Position numbers and translations under genes: made by a program. A model generated the notes under the pieces. That model made no database searches. It was given only the letters and a program-made list of their open reading frames with translations, and had not been told where the DNA came from. Shown one piece after another: positions 56,706 through 64,000 of a stretch of DNA of 64,000 nt (position 1 is its first letter; each line of letters begins with the position of its first letter). The DNA is from an uncultured Lachnospiraceae bacterium. GTDB taxonomy: Bacteria > Bacillota > Clostridia > Lachnospirales > Lachnospiraceae. The stretch covers positions 7,192 to 71,191 of the forward strand of contig CAKSBI010000006.1 of NCBI GenBank assembly GCA_934437985.1, given 5' to 3'.

Positions 56706-56734
56706 ATTATAATGCATATTTTATGTGTGGTCAA
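56706..56734 (-). promoter_or_regulatory. Sigma-A-type promoter for the AraC-family gene
   Basis: Minus strand: TTGACC (56734-56729), 17 bases, TATAAT (56711-56706). The opposite direction has only a -10 (TATAAT 56740-56745) without good -35, fitting activator dependence of the binding-protein gene. Confidence 0.6.
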
Positions 56735-56780
56735 TGAATTATAATATAGACATCAAAATTATAAAGGGAGGCTGTTTGTA

Positions 56781-57926
56781 TTGAAAAAAAGATGTCTGGC
56801 GGTACTAATGATTATTCTTTCTGCATTTTTGACCGCATGTGGGGGAAATGACGGAGAATTATATACAACGGATAATGTCACACCGACACCTTCTTCTAAT
56901 GTGGGTGACGGAACGATGGATAATACAGGTAATGATGGCAATGCAGGGGAGCCAAAAGATGGCAATGGGGATAATGATGGTCTGATCAAGGTTGGCTTTG
57001 CACAGGTTGGACATGAATCTGACTGGAGAACTGCATCTACGGCATCGGCACAGGACGTATTTTCTGAAGCAAATGGATATTCATTATTATTTGCAGATGC
57101 GGATAATAGCCAGCAGGCACAGATTGACGCAATAAGGGAGTTTATTGATGCGAAGGTTGATTATCTTGTGATTGATCCCGTGCTTCCGACAGGCTGGGAT
57201 GATGTGCTTAAGGAGGCAAAGCGTGCAGGTATTCCGGTATTCCTTATCGATAGGACGATAGACGCAGATAAAAGTCTGTATGAAGCGTGGTATGGTTCGG
57301 ATTTTGAGGCTGAAGGCAAGGCTGCGGCTGAATGGCTTAAGGCGTATATCGAAGCAAAAAAAATAGATGATGATTCGGTAAGGATTGTGACGATAACCGG
57401 TAATAAGGGTTCTTCGGCACAGATCGGCAGGTCAAAGGGCTTTAAAAAGGTTGCAGAAAAAGAAGCATACTGGGAGCTGCTTGCGGAAAAGGATGGAGAA
57501 TTTACCGAGGATGGCGGATATAACGTTATGCGTTCATTTCTTAAGTCATATGATGATATAGATGTTGTTGTGTGCCAGAATGATAATGAAGCATGGGGTG
57601 CGATGCGTGCAATGGAAGCAGAGGGGCTTAAATATGGCGTTGATGGAGATGTAATAATCATATCCTTTGATGCGGTAAGGGATGGACTTGCAGATGTTAT
57701 GGCAGGCAGGATAAATGCTGATTTTGAGTGTAATCCATTGGCAGCACCATATGTAGCAGATGCAATTCAGGTTATGGAGGCAGACGGTAAGGTTGAAAAA
57801 AAGACTAATTATATAGAAGAAGCATGTTTTCAGTCAGAAAGCTATGTAAAAACAATAGAAGTTGATGGTAAGAAGATTGAAATGATAACTGTGACGGATG
57901 AGGTTTTTGCGAACAGGATGTATTAA
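56781..57926 (+). CDS. Second YtfQ-like sugar-binding lipoprotein (no own permease)
   Basis: 381 residues from TTG 56781, which has GGGAGG upstream. Lipobox LTAC with Cys20, a linker rich in Asn/Gly/Asp, and a type 1 binding fold from about 70 (IKVGFAQVGHESDWR). PTGWDDVLKEAKRAG and LIDRTIDADKSLYEAW align with the binding protein at 47994 and with E. coli YtfQ. No ATPase or permease follows, so it probably delivers its ligand to the importer encoded at 49182-52886. It is divergent from the AraC gene. Confidence 0.9.
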   Translation: MKKRCLAVLMIILSAFLTACGGNDGELYTTDNVTPTPSSNVGDGTMDNTGNDGNAGEPKDGNGDNDGLIKVGFAQVGHESDWRTASTASAQDVFSEANGYSLLFADADNSQQAQIDAIREFIDAKVDYLVIDPVLPTGWDDVLKEAKRAGIPVFLIDRTIDADKSLYEAWYGSDFEAEGKAAAEWLKAYIEAKKIDDDSVRIVTITGNKGSSAQIGRSKGFKKVAEKEAYWELLAEKDGEFTEDGGYNVMRSFLKSYDDIDVVVCQNDNEAWGAMRAMEAEGLKYGVDGDVIIISFDAVRDGLADVMAGRINADFECNPLAAPYVADAIQVMEADGKVEKKTNYIEEACFQSESYVKTIEVDGKKIEMITVTDEVFANRMY

Positions 57927-57939
57927 TCAATAAGAATAA

Positions 57940-57995
57940 TGTACATATTCAGACGAGTATTGTACATATCCACAATTTATATGGTATGCTATAAT
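57940..57995 (+). promoter_or_regulatory. AraC-type direct-repeat operator and promoter
   Basis: TGTACATATTC (57940-57950) and TGTACATATCC (57961-57971) are direct repeats exactly 21 bases apart. The second overlaps the -35 position of a -10 box TATAAT (57990-57995). This is the spacing and placement of AraC activator half-sites such as araI1/araI2. Confidence 0.6.
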
Positions 57996-58042
57996 TATAA
58001 AGAGTTTTTACGAATTATAATACAATATGGAGGTAAAGTAAA

Positions 58043-59296
58043 ATGAAGAAAAATGTATTGAAAATGTTTACTGCATGTGCAGCTGTATGTCTTACAGCAG
58101 GACTTGTTGCTGTATCAGGCGGTAACGATGCAAAGGCTGATGAACCATTTTCAGTTGAGTACAACTTTGAGGATGACAGTTATAAGCAGGATGATATCTT
58201 TAATCTTGGTATAACAACAGAAGTTGTAGAAGGTATTAACAGCGACGTCGGATCAAGAGAATTTGGAGAGGCTGTCTCTACAGGTAATAAGTGCCTTAAG
58301 ATTACAAACAGAGCCAGTGGTAAAAAATGGTGGGAACAGAATGGATTTGCATATGATCTTAAAAAGCTGACACCAGGTGTTTCATATGACATAAAGGTTG
58401 ATGTTTACCATGAGAATGGAGCTGTGGCAGATAAGGATTATACTGCTCTCAGACCATTTAAGATCGGTACAAGATATGAAGGTGCTGATGCTGGTAATGA
58501 TACAGACCATCCAAAGAATTATAGCCAGATAGGTAACAAAAAGGGTGCTGATACCAAGACATGGGAGCGTCTGGAAGGTACGATTAAGATTCCGGAAGGC
58601 ATTGACGATTATGCTACAGCAGGAGATTACTTCCTTTACATATTTATGGCATACCCTGAAGCTATCGGAAGCGGAAGCCAGCAGGGAGGATATTCAGATA
58701 AGAATACAGAGGATTACTACATTGATAACTTCTCAATTAAGCCTCATGTAGATGCAACTCCTGCACCTACCCCTACAAAAGAGGCAGAGGCAACACCGGC
58801 TGCAGCAACTGCAACACCTATACCTACTCCGGCAGCTCCGTCAGCTACACCTATTGTATATGTAGATGATGATATCTGGATGGAAAAGGGTTACGAGGAG
58901 ACTACCAGGGGTATTACATATGCTGTGACAGGTGAAGGAACAGTAGAGGTTAAGAAAGCTGATGACATTAAGAAGGCTGTAATTCCTGCTACCGTTGTAA
59001 TTGAGGAAGGTACATATAAGGTTACTGCAATTGCTAATAATGCATTTAAGGGTAACACAGATCTTAAGCAGGTTACGATTGGTGCCAATGTAACCAAGAT
59101 TGGTAAGAACGCATTCTTCGGATGCAAGAAGCTTAAGAAGATTACTGTTAAGTCAAATGTTATTAAGTCAATTGGAGCTAAGGCATTCAAGAAGGTTAAT
59201 GCTAAAGCTACAGTATCAGTTCCTAAGGCAAAGAAAGCAGCATATAAGAAACTGTTTAAGAAAGCTGGTATGCCGGCAAAGGCAAAGATCAAATAA
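58043..59296 (+). CDS. Secreted carbohydrate-binding and LRR_5 surface protein
   Basis: 417 residues; GGAGG precedes the ATG. Signal peptide 1-32, then a beta-sandwich domain (about 35-235) that looks like a CBM4/9/22-type carbohydrate-binding module (FSVEYNFEDDSY, LKITNRASGKKWWEQ, LTPGVSYDIKVDVYHENG, YYIDNFSI). A Thr/Pro/Ala linker (about 238-275) leads to LRR_5/BspA-like repeats (about 320-395, IANNAFKGNTDLKQV, IGKNAFFGCKKLKK) and a Lys-rich end. It has no catalytic domain, so it may hold xylan at the cell surface. The AraC-type repeat lies in its promoter. Confidence 0.75.
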   Translation: MKKNVLKMFTACAAVCLTAGLVAVSGGNDAKADEPFSVEYNFEDDSYKQDDIFNLGITTEVVEGINSDVGSREFGEAVSTGNKCLKITNRASGKKWWEQNGFAYDLKKLTPGVSYDIKVDVYHENGAVADKDYTALRPFKIGTRYEGADAGNDTDHPKNYSQIGNKKGADTKTWERLEGTIKIPEGIDDYATAGDYFLYIFMAYPEAIGSGSQQGGYSDKNTEDYYIDNFSIKPHVDATPAPTPTKEAEATPAAATATPIPTPAAPSATPIVYVDDDIWMEKGYEETTRGITYAVTGEGTVEVKKADDIKKAVIPATVVIEEGTYKVTAIANNAFKGNTDLKQVTIGANVTKIGKNAFFGCKKLKKITVKSNVIKSIGAKAFKKVNAKATVSVPKAKKAAYKKLFKKAGMPAKAKIK

Positions 59297-59351
59297 TAGA
59301 CTTATAAGATGATAATTTATTGATAATTTGCACAAAGAACATTGTTATATT

Positions 59352-59385
59352 ATTATCTCAGCGGGATTATTCCTGCTGAGATAAT
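59352..59385 (+). terminator. Hairpin between the surface protein and GH43 genes
   Basis: ATTATCTCAGC and GCTGAGATAAT form a perfect 11-bp stem extended inward by GGGA/TCCT. GTTGT follows rather than a T-run, so it may be a partial terminator or an mRNA processing/stability element. Confidence 0.6.
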
Positions 59386-59418
59386 GTTGTATTGCAATAA
59401 TTATAAGGAGGAGATATA

Positions 59419-61575
59419 ATGTATTTTTCTAAAAAAGCTAAAAAAGCACTCGCACTTGTAAGTGTACTTGCACTTGGTATTTCGTCTGTTCCGGCAATGG
59501 ATGCCAATGCTGCTGCAAGTGCAAAGATTAACAAGACAAAGGTAACCATTGGGGTTAAAGGTAAGGTAACACTTAAGGTTACCGGTAAGGGTATTAAGAA
59601 GGTAACATGGAAGACCAGTAAATCAAAGGTGGCAGCTGTTAAGAAAAAGAATTCAAAGTCAGCAGTTGTAACAGGTAAGAAGAAGGGTAAAGCAATTGTA
59701 ACAGCTAATGTCAGATTTTCTAATGGGAAAAAGAAGAATCTGAAATGTAAGGTTAAGGTTGAAAAGAAGGCTGTAAAACAGTCTAATGCCCCTGTAGTAA
59801 CCGGTACTCCGGCAAATGCACCGACTAATGCTCCGGCATCATCAACACCTGCACCTACACAGACTGCAGCGCAGCCTACAGAACCATCAAAAACACAGGC
59901 TCCGGATAGTAATGAGCCTACACAGGTGCCTGTACTTGATGAGAATAATCTTGCGGTTGCAGAATATCCGACTATATTCTCCGATGTTCCGGACTGTGAT
60001 TTTATACGTGTGGGTGGTACATATTATATGGTAAGTACTACTATGAATCTCTGCCCGGGTGTTCCGATCATGAAGTCTACAGACCTTGTTAACTGGCAGA
60101 TTTGTAATTATGTATATGATGCGTTACCAGATTTGGACAGGAATAATCTTGAGAATGGACAGCAGATGTATTCTAATGGTTCATGGGCAGCAGCAATCAG
60201 GTATAATGAGGAGACGAAGCTTTTCTATGTAATATTCAATGTTAATGGTGGTGGTTTCTTCTGCTATACAACTGATGATGTAGAGCATGGTGAATGGACA
60301 GGATACCACATTGATGCAAGCTTCCATGACCCTGCGCTTCTTTTTGATAATGGTAATATGTATGTAATATATTCAGGCGCTACAATTCAGCAGCTAGAGC
60401 TGGAGGATGGTGCTCCGGGAGAGCTTGGCGAGATTAAGAAGGTGGGAAGTCCTAAGGAGCTTGTTAAGAAGTCGGCAGACTGGGGACTTTGGGAAGGTGC
60501 ACATGCTTATCATATTGGTGATTATTATTACATTATGATTATTGCTTCCCCATCTTCAGGATGGTTCCGTACGGAGACATGTTACAGAAGTAAAAAGCTT
60601 ATGGATAGTGAGCAGTCAGACTGGGAAGAGCAGATTATATTCCAGGGTTCAACATATGAGTATGGAACTGGTATTGCGCAGGGTGGTATAGTTGATACGA
60701 TTTATGGTGACTGGTACGGAATATTATTCCAGGATCATGATGCAGTTGGACGTATCCCTTCAATTCTTGAAGTTAACTGGGATTATACGGATGATGCTGG
60801 TAACAATTATAAGGACTGGCCAATGATGGGTTATCGCAATGAGAATAACGACTTTGTAGCATGCCAGAGTACTAAGGATAAGGTTACAAAGCCTTTGACG
60901 ATCAGGCTTAATAAGAGTACTGAGAAAAGCTGCATTGTAGATGATGATGATTTTACATATAATGCAGGTGATAAACTTAAGCTTGTATGGCAGTGGAATC
61001 ATAATCCGGATAATAATAACTGGTCAGTAACAGAGAAGCCGGGATATTACAGAATAAAGACAGGTAAAACATGTAATAATGTATGGTTTGCAAGAAATTC
61101 ACTTACCCAGAGAACTGTAGGACCGGAGTTTACATCAGAGGCTGCAATAGTTACTGATGGTATGAAGCCTGGTGATTATGCCGGACTTGTGGCGGTTGGC
61201 AGTGATTATGGTATGATTGGTGTTAAATGTGACGACGATGGTAAGAGGTACATTTTCCAGGGAAGTGGATCACCTAATAATGCCAGACCAGCAGATACTA
61301 CAAAGATTACCGAGAATGCTGCTGCAGATGAGATTACAGGGGAGACAGCTGTATACCTTAAGGTGGAATATAAGTTTAATACAGGCTCTGTAAGGGCGGA
61401 TAAGGCTAACTTCTATTACAGTCTTGATGGAAGCAGCTGGAATAAGCTTGGCAAAGAGCTTTCGATGAAATTCAGTACATCAACGACATTTATGGGAGCA
61501 AGATCATGGCTTTCGTATTATGCAACACAGGAAGCAGGCGGACATGTTGATTTTGACTACTATAAGGCATATTAA
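59419..61575 (+). CDS. Secreted GH43 beta-xylosidase/arabinofuranosidase with Big_2 domain
   Basis: 718 residues; AAGGAGG precedes the ATG. Signal peptide 1-33, Lys-rich Big_2 domain about 34-118 (KVTWKTSKSKVAAVKKK), a Pro/Thr linker about 120-175, then a GH43 five-blade propeller. The first blade has PDCDFIRVGGTYYMVSTT, the general GH43_12-like pattern with the catalytic base Asp, followed by SFHDPALLFD and WEGAHAYHIGDYYY with the catalytic acid Glu. A C-terminal beta-sandwich (about 520-718) matches GH43_C2. It probably trims xylan side chains or ends outside the cell. Confidence 0.9.
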   Translation: MYFSKKAKKALALVSVLALGISSVPAMDANAAASAKINKTKVTIGVKGKVTLKVTGKGIKKVTWKTSKSKVAAVKKKNSKSAVVTGKKKGKAIVTANVRFSNGKKKNLKCKVKVEKKAVKQSNAPVVTGTPANAPTNAPASSTPAPTQTAAQPTEPSKTQAPDSNEPTQVPVLDENNLAVAEYPTIFSDVPDCDFIRVGGTYYMVSTTMNLCPGVPIMKSTDLVNWQICNYVYDALPDLDRNNLENGQQMYSNGSWAAAIRYNEETKLFYVIFNVNGGGFFCYTTDDVEHGEWTGYHIDASFHDPALLFDNGNMYVIYSGATIQQLELEDGAPGELGEIKKVGSPKELVKKSADWGLWEGAHAYHIGDYYYIMIIASPSSGWFRTETCYRSKKLMDSEQSDWEEQIIFQGSTYEYGTGIAQGGIVDTIYGDWYGILFQDHDAVGRIPSILEVNWDYTDDAGNNYKDWPMMGYRNENNDFVACQSTKDKVTKPLTIRLNKSTEKSCIVDDDDFTYNAGDKLKLVWQWNHNPDNNNWSVTEKPGYYRIKTGKTCNNVWFARNSLTQRTVGPEFTSEAAIVTDGMKPGDYAGLVAVGSDYGMIGVKCDDDGKRYIFQGSGSPNNARPADTTKITENAAADEITGETAVYLKVEYKFNTGSVRADKANFYYSLDGSSWNKLGKELSMKFSTSTTFMGARSWLSYYATQEAGGHVDFDYYKAY

Positions 61576-61623
61576 TAAATGTACAGCCTGTTGTCTGGGA
61601 TTTAACAATGCTATTTAATAAAA

Positions 61624-61657
61624 TATCCCCCTCGTCTTTGTATAAGGTGAGGGGGAT
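61624..61657. other. Hairpin between the two GH43 genes
   Basis: ATCCCCCTC and GAGGGGGAT pair perfectly across a 16-base loop. No T-run follows on the + strand. Confidence 0.55.
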
Positions 61658-61682
61658 AAAACATAGAAGATAGGGGAGATTT

Positions 61683-63170
61683 ATGAACTCAGTAAATATA
61701 CGTAAAAAAATAGGGGAAAATAATCCTGTTATCGCACAGAGATTTTTGGCTGATCCATATGCAATTGAGTATAATGGAAGAGTATATGTGTATGGAAGCA
61801 ATGATTCTGACAGCTTTTATCGGGATGAGGATGGAAGATATCCAAGAAATGAGTATGGTAATATAAGAAGTCTTAACTGTATTTCGAGTGCTGATCTCGT
61901 TAACTGGACAGACCATGGTGTTATACAGGTTGCTGCAGATAAGAATAAAGGTGTCGGGGGAATTGCAAAGTGGGCAGGTAATTCCTGGGCACCGGCTGCA
62001 ACGTATAAGACATTCACGGATGAGGCAGGAAAGGAATATACTAAGTTTTTTCTGTATTTTGCGAATTCTGCATCAAGCATCGGTGTACTTTCAGCAGATT
62101 CACCTGAAGGACCATTTACTGATCCGTTGGGTAAGCCTCTTATAACCAGGGAGAATCCCGGCTGTGAAGGTGTTGCATGGATGTTTGACCCGGCAGTCCT
62201 TATGGATGATGATGGTAACGCCTATATATATTTTGGTGGAGGTGTTCCTGAGGGGATGGCCAGGAATCCACGTACTGCAAGGGTGGCAAAGCTTGGCGGG
62301 GATATGATCAGTATTGACGGCGAGGCGGTGCTTATTGATGCACCTTATATGTTTGAGGATTCCGGGATTAATAAGTTTGGGGATACATATTATTACAGTT
62401 ATTGTACTAACTGGTCAGAAGAGGCCGGCGGTGCGATGGGTAAAGCACAGATTGCATATATGACAAGTAAGAATCCTATGGGACCATTTGAGTATCAGGG
62501 TGTTGCAATGAAGAATCCGGGTCAGAGTGAGTATTTTTCTCCGGAGGCATGGGGCAACAACCATCATTGTATGCTCCAGGTTGATGATCAGATACTTATG
62601 TTCTACCATACACCACAGTACGAGCTTGACATGAGGTTTGAGTTTGACATGTCAAAGGGTGCATGTGCATACAGGACATCATATGTTGATGCTGTGTCAA
62701 TTGATGATGCCGGATGTCTTAATGTTGCGAAGATGACTAAGAGTGGAACGGCAGAGCCTTTAAAACAGGTTAATCCATTTGCGGTGAACCCTGCGAATTC
62801 ATTTGTATGGGGAGAGAATGTTACAACAGCATTGTTTAATAATGACATTCTTGTAAAATGTGATACTGCTAAGGGATGGTTTGGCATTGCTAATATTGAG
62901 GCTTCCAAGCTCAGTAGTATAAAGGGCATTAAGGTAACAGCCGGTGCTAACAAAAATGATTGCAGGCTGAATATATATATCAACTCGATCGCATCAGCTA
63001 ACATGTTAGCTGAAGTGGTTATCCCGGCAGGTGCTGATACTCTTTCTGAAGTTTTGACTGAGGTTAATGCCGTGCCTGTAGTGTCAGATAAGGTATGCAG
63101 TTTAATAATTGAGGCTGCAGGCCTTGAAGAGAGTGACAGTGTACTTGTCAAGCAGTGGCAGTTATTATGA
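61683..63170 (+). CDS. Cytoplasmic GH43 xylosidase/arabinosidase with CBM6-like C-terminus
   Basis: 495 residues without signal peptide; GGGGAG precedes the ATG. The propeller starts FLADPYAIEYNGRVYVYGSND with catalytic base Asp24; WMFDPAVLMDDDGNAYIYFGG holds the pKa-modulating Asp and MFEDSGINKFGDTYYYSYC the acid Glu. The C-terminal part (about 360-495) looks like a CBM6-type beta-sandwich. It would process arabino-xylo-oligosaccharides after uptake. It follows the secreted GH43 by 107 bases. Confidence 0.88.
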   Translation: MNSVNIRKKIGENNPVIAQRFLADPYAIEYNGRVYVYGSNDSDSFYRDEDGRYPRNEYGNIRSLNCISSADLVNWTDHGVIQVAADKNKGVGGIAKWAGNSWAPAATYKTFTDEAGKEYTKFFLYFANSASSIGVLSADSPEGPFTDPLGKPLITRENPGCEGVAWMFDPAVLMDDDGNAYIYFGGGVPEGMARNPRTARVAKLGGDMISIDGEAVLIDAPYMFEDSGINKFGDTYYYSYCTNWSEEAGGAMGKAQIAYMTSKNPMGPFEYQGVAMKNPGQSEYFSPEAWGNNHHCMLQVDDQILMFYHTPQYELDMRFEFDMSKGACAYRTSYVDAVSIDDAGCLNVAKMTKSGTAEPLKQVNPFAVNPANSFVWGENVTTALFNNDILVKCDTAKGWFGIANIEASKLSSIKGIKVTAGANKNDCRLNIYINSIASANMLAEVVIPAGADTLSEVLTEVNAVPVVSDKVCSLIIEAAGLEESDSVLVKQWQLL

Positions 63171-63271
63171 GCAATGCCATTGCATCTTAATAACGTAAAT
63201 GCAAAGGATTATTGCAGATGTATATAATATTTGGTTATTGCAATTGGTAACATAATATTATTTTCTACATA

Positions 63272-63316
63272 AAATGATACTAAATGACGGAAAACGTTGT
63301 TTGGTATCATTTTTTA
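63272..63316 (+). terminator. Rho-independent terminator before the cotJ operon
   Basis: AAATGATACTAAA and TTTGGTATCATTT pair over 13 bases (one G-U) followed by a T-run. It leaves 20 bases before cotJA. Confidence 0.8.
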
Positions 63317-63335
63317 TATTGAAAGGAGAAGAAGC

Positions 63336-63566
63336 ATGATGTGTGGTAACGTTACCGAACCATACGAATATGACTGCCTGTCAGACCTGCCGCTTGGAAG
63401 TGCATATGTTCCGTGGCAGAAGTTTGAGCAGGTGTTCGAGGCAGACAAAGGATTCATGTGCGGAAGCATATTTGCAGAGCTTGTATTTCCGTTCTACGGT
63501 GCCCGTGCAGCATGTCAGGGAATGTGTAACAATGGAAGGAGGAATACGTGTGGACAATTCAGGTAA
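63336..63566 (+). CDS. cotJA: Spore coat associated protein CotJA
   Basis: 76 residues; ATG 63336 follows AAGGAG. CotJA family features are SDLPLGSAYVPWQKFEQVF and SIFAELVFPFYG with a Cys-rich tail. It is needed with CotJC for assembly in the spore coat. It heads the three-gene cotJABC operon and overlaps cotJB by 17 bases. In Bacillus this operon is sigma-E dependent; I see only a weak sigma-E-like site (CATAAAAT near 63269), inside the preceding terminator. Confidence 0.9.
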   Translation: MMCGNVTEPYEYDCLSDLPLGSAYVPWQKFEQVFEADKGFMCGSIFAELVFPFYGARAACQGMCNNGRRNTCGQFR

Positions 63567-63801
63567 GGGGCTTATGAAGTATATTAATGAGGTAAGCTTT
63601 GCATTAAATGATGTTACTCTGTATCTTGATACACATCCGGATGATACGAAAGCTCTTGAGTACTATCATAAATATAAGGAGCAGCGCCATCAGGCAGTAA
63701 AGGAATATGAGCAGTGTTATGGACCCCTTCTTAATTATGATGTTAACTGTAGTGAGAGGTGGACCTGGGTTGATGGTCCATGGCCATGGGAAGGGGTGTG
63801 A
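63550..63801 (+). CDS. cotJB: Spore coat protein CotJB
   Basis: 83 residues from GTG 63550 with AGGAGG upstream; ATG 63574 would also give a family-typical protein. The sequence shows YINEVSFALNDVTLYLDTHPDD, YHKYKEQR and the C-terminal WTWVDGPWPWEGV, all characteristic of CotJB. It belongs to the outer or inner coat with CotJA and CotJC. Confidence 0.92.
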   Translation: MDNSGKGLMKYINEVSFALNDVTLYLDTHPDDTKALEYYHKYKEQRHQAVKEYEQCYGPLLNYDVNCSERWTWVDGPWPWEGV

Positions 63802-63805
63802 GGCA

Positions 63806-64000
63806 GATGTGGAATTATGAAAAGAGATTGCAGTATCCGGTTAAGATAACTAAGTGTGACCCTAAGATTGCACAGATTATTATAAGCCAGTATGGCGGTC
63901 CTGATGGCGAAGCAGCAGCGTCATTCAGGTATCTGTCACAAAGATATAGCATGAGGAACCGTAAGGTGGCGGGATTGTTGACGGATATAGGAACGGAAGA
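63806..64000 (+). CDS. cotJC: Spore coat protein CotJC, manganese catalase family (5' part)
   Basis: The first 65 codons are present; the gene runs off the right edge. MWNYEKRLQYPVKI and GGPDGEAAASFRYLSQRY are typical of CotJC, a Mn-catalase-like coat protein that is thought to remove hydrogen peroxide in the coat. It starts 4 bases after the cotJB stop. Confidence 0.93.

Noticed and set aside
1..64000. CRISPR arrays, transposases, integrases, tRNA or rRNA genes
   Set aside because: I looked for regular spaced repeats, conserved recombinase motifs and tRNA cloverleaf patterns on both strands and found none that I could support.

Overview
The window looks like chromosome from a low-to-mid GC, spore-forming, fibre-degrading anaerobic Firmicute, most likely a Lachnospiraceae member (Butyrivibrio/Roseburia/Lachnospira-like). 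The evidence is the spoIIAA-spoIIAB-sigF and spoVA genes, a cotJABC coat operon, the hpf-secA-prfB order, a CIRCE-controlled clpB, strong AGGAGG ribosome binding sites, and several xylan/arabinoxylan glycoside hydrolases carrying Lys-rich Ig-like modules. I cannot name the genus from sequence alone. Genes are dense and mostly on the + strand. I see no tRNA, rRNA, CRISPR array, prophage or insertion sequence transposase.

Layout. 0-2.5 kb: the 5' part of a GH43 gene leaving the left edge, two secreted surface proteins, and a 166-bp imperfect palindrome. 2.5-9.8 kb: CPBP membrane protease, tRNA-dihydrouridine synthase, a wHTH plus nuclease-like orphan, lgt, trxB, and a three-gene membrane cluster built around a PIG-V-like mannosyltransferase. 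9.9-16.4 kb: secreted GH10 xylanase, valS, a 46-residue protein, and a zinc-ribbon/TPR membrane protein. 16.4-21.3 kb: forespore sigma factor operon, a small Cys-rich membrane protein, spoVAA-AB-AC behind a sigma-G-like promoter, and a GerN-like cation antiporter. 21.3-31.5 kb: a DnaA-box cluster, hpf, secA, prfB (with programmed frameshift), cheW-like, hom, an iPGM-like proposed homoserine kinase, aspartokinase, and a membrane protein. 31.5-41.3 kb: GH31 alpha-xylosidase and GH3 beta-glycosidase (convergent, overlapping), tex, and a Ca2+-type P-ATPase. 41.4-46.2 kb: an L,D-transpeptidase with Ig-like domains, leuS, and a CFI-box protein. 46.2-52.9 kb: AraC-type response regulator and a complete YtfQ-R-T/YjfF-like furanose ABC importer. 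53-55.7 kb: clpB. 55.8-63.2 kb: AraC regulator, a second YtfQ-like binding lipoprotein, a carbohydrate-binding surface protein, a secreted GH43 and a cytoplasmic GH43. 63.3-64 kb: cotJA, cotJB and the start of cotJC.

How it fits together. The secreted GH10 and GH43 enzymes probably cut arabinoxylan at the cell surface, held there by Lys-rich Big_2-type modules. Binding lipoproteins and the YtfQRT/YjfF-type importer would take up released sugars. Cytoplasmic GH43, GH31 and GH3 enzymes would finish oligosaccharide breakdown. Two AraC-family regulators sit beside these genes, and a 21-bp-spaced direct repeat overlaps the -35 region of the carbohydrate-binding surface protein gene. The middle of the window is housekeeping and sporulation.

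No obviously new multi-gene system stands out. The best candidates for something undescribed are the PIG-V-like cluster with a probable non-catalytic paralogue, the small Cys-rich protein in the sigF-spoVA locus, the wHTH/PD-(D/E)XK-like orphan, and the long palindromic repeat.
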